Positions 5,346-6,027 of a stretch of DNA of 6,027 nucleotides are shown here, piece by piece (the stretch's first letter is position 1; every line of letters begins with the position of its first letter). The notes under the pieces were generated by a model, which made no database searches, was not told the DNA's origin, and saw nothing but the letters and a program-made list of their open reading frames with translations. The position numbers and the translations under genes are program-made. Source of the stretch: Anaerolineaceae bacterium UBA5838 (GTDB taxonomy: Bacteria; Chloroflexota; Anaerolineae; Anaerolineales; Anaerolineaceae); assembly GCA_002432795.1 (NCBI GenBank), contig DJGU01000110.1:1-6027 (forward strand), given 5' to 3'.

Positions 5346-5972
5346 ATGGAGGACGTTTTAGAAGTTTACACTCGGCCTTATGATCCCAAACGACCACAAG
5401 TCTGCATGGACGAAACGAGTAAACAGCTCTTGGCGGAGGTTCATGATCCTCTTCCGATGAAGCCCGGTCGTCCAAGGCGGTATGACTATGAATATGATCG
5501 TGAAGGGGTGGTCAATTTGTTCATGTTTTCTGAACCACTGGCAGGCAAACGCCATGTCAAAGTGACAGATCACCGCACGAAAAAAGATTGGGCAGTCGCG
5601 ATGAGAGAGCTTTCCGATGTGCATTACCCGGAAGCAGAAAAAATTGTTATCGTGATGGACAATCTCAACACGCATTCACCGGCATCGTTTTACGAAGCAT
5701 TTGCACCTGAAGAAGCACGAAGGCTGACTAATCGATTCGAATTCCACTACACACCTAAACATGGTAGTTGGCTGGATATGGCTGAAATTGAATTAAGCGT
5801 GCTGGGACGCCAATGTCTGAATCGCCGTATTCCTGATAAGGCAACTCTGATAACTGAGGTGAACGCCTGGGTGGAAGAAAGAAATGCTCAAATTGTTAAG
5901 GTTCTTTGGCGGTTTACTGCTGCTGATGCTCGGATAAAGTTAATAAGTCTTTATCCTAAGATTGAGATTTGA
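5346..5972 (+). CDS. IS630-family transposase, downstream frame (DDE catalytic half)
   Basis: Counting from the ATG at 5346 there are 208 residues, but family-like sequence is already continuous in this frame from about 5284 (KPWLNEEWCIPPKANGEF), so the ATG is an arbitrary start and the real product is the fusion with the upstream frame. The catalytic acids are seen at CMDET (D22), VMDNLNTH (D105) and WLDMAEIE (E147, or less likely E149), which form the DDE triad of Tc1/mariner-like IS630 transposases. RYDYEYDREGVVNLFMF, GKRHVKVTDHRTKKDWA and FHYTPKHGSW are further family blocks. WLDMAE has D where WLNMAE is usual, a mild change. The TGA (5970-5972) lies inside the right terminal repeat. There are no internal stops, so this half is intact. 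Confidence 0.85.
   Translation: MEDVLEVYTRPYDPKRPQVCMDETSKQLLAEVHDPLPMKPGRPRRYDYEYDREGVVNLFMFSEPLAGKRHVKVTDHRTKKDWAVAMRELSDVHYPEAEKIVIVMDNLNTHSPASFYEAFAPEEARRLTNRFEFHYTPKHGSWLDMAEIELSVLGRQCLNRRIPDKATLITEVNAWVEERNAQIVKVLWRFTAADARIKLISLYPKIEI
5932..5956 (+). repeat. Perfect hairpin GGATAAAG-N9-CTTTATCC at the end of the transposase
   Basis: Eight-base perfect arms at 5932-5939 and 5949-5956 flank a 9-base loop, within the codons for the last residues (ARIKLISLYP). There is no T-run after it, so it is not a standard terminator. It could slow exonucleases or affect read-through, or be a by-product of codon choice. Confidence 0.4.
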
Positions 5973-5980
5973 CAGACTAC
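5969..5980 (-). repeat. Right terminal inverted repeat of the IS630 element
   Basis: TTGACAGACTAC is the exact inverse of the left end. Beyond these 12 bases the two ends diverge. It contains the transposase stop codon. Confidence 0.8.
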
Positions 5981-5982
5981 TA
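5981..5982. repeat. TA target duplication, right copy
   Basis: TA follows the right terminal repeat and matches the copy at 4751-4752, as expected for IS630 transposition. Confidence 0.75.
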
Positions 5983-6027
5983 GCTTTTCTGCGGCCTCTC
6001 ATTAGGTGATCCGATGATCTATCGCCC
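5981..6027 (-). pseudogene. ISNCY-type transposase remnant, N-terminal part, running off the window
   Basis: The reverse strand reads AIDHRIT, two stops (TAA TGA), then EAAEKL. Joined across the IS630 element it continues as AAEKLGISER in the same frame as the main remnant. RIT..EAAE.LGIS is the start of the helix-turn-helix in this family. The two stops show decay independent of the insertion. The real 5' end of the gene is beyond 6027. Confidence 0.65.

Larger units (their letters stand above)
4753..5980 (+). mobile_element. IS630-family insertion sequence, 1228 bases
   Basis: The ends are perfect 12-base inverted repeats, GTAGTCTGTCAA (4753-4764) and TTGACAGACTAC (5969-5980), bounded by duplicated TA. 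Almost the whole interior is one transposase in two frames. The size, TA duplication and transposase type all fit IS630. It lies within, and in the opposite orientation to, a decayed ISNCY-type transposase. Both ends and both catalytic halves are present, so the copy may be functional if the frameshift is made. Confidence 0.85.

Overview
The window looks like a bacterial chromosomal segment, most likely from the Chloroflexota (Anaerolineae-like). That placement is inference. It rests on the MrfA/MrfB pair with an HNH domain inside the helicase C-terminus, and on a secreted beta-helix protein that ends in a short FLPLLTK-type tail. No rRNA or other marker gene is present to confirm it.

Layout. 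(1) Positions 1-1026 hold the 3' part of a gene for an MrfA/YprA-type DEAD/DEAH helicase; the motor domains lie off the left edge. The visible part has the DUF1998-type C-terminus with a four-cysteine cluster, and a complete-looking HNH nuclease domain sits inside it. (2) Positions 1019-2242 hold mrfB, a DEDD-type exonuclease with a helical TPR-like tail. It overlaps the helicase gene by 8 bases and has its own strong Shine-Dalgarno, so the two are surely co-expressed. In Bacillus subtilis MrfA and MrfB act together in mitomycin C damage repair. (3) Positions 2243-2523 are intergenic: a terminator-like hairpin after mrfB, then a promoter-like region with a perfect TATAAT, a 12-base direct repeat and several copies of a TTACACC motif. 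(4) Positions 2524-4419 encode a 631-residue secreted right-handed beta-helix protein with a signal peptide and a 'choice-of-anchor Q'-like C-terminus. It is visibly richer in A+T than mrfAB.

(5) From about 4425 to the right edge is a nest of mobile elements. A decayed minus-strand ISNCY-type transposase remnant lies at 4425-4752 and 5981-6027. It is split by an IS630-family element (4753-5980) with 12-base perfect terminal inverted repeats and a duplicated TA. Removing the element and one TA copy rejoins the remnant's helix-turn-helix reading frame exactly (AAEKLGISER). The IS630 transposase is in two frames, joined by a -1 shift at an A7 run.

The most notable item is the HNH domain in the MrfA-like helicase, coupled to MrfB: helicase, predicted endonuclease and exonuclease in one transcription unit. 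The best-supported structural result is the base-exact nested insertion.
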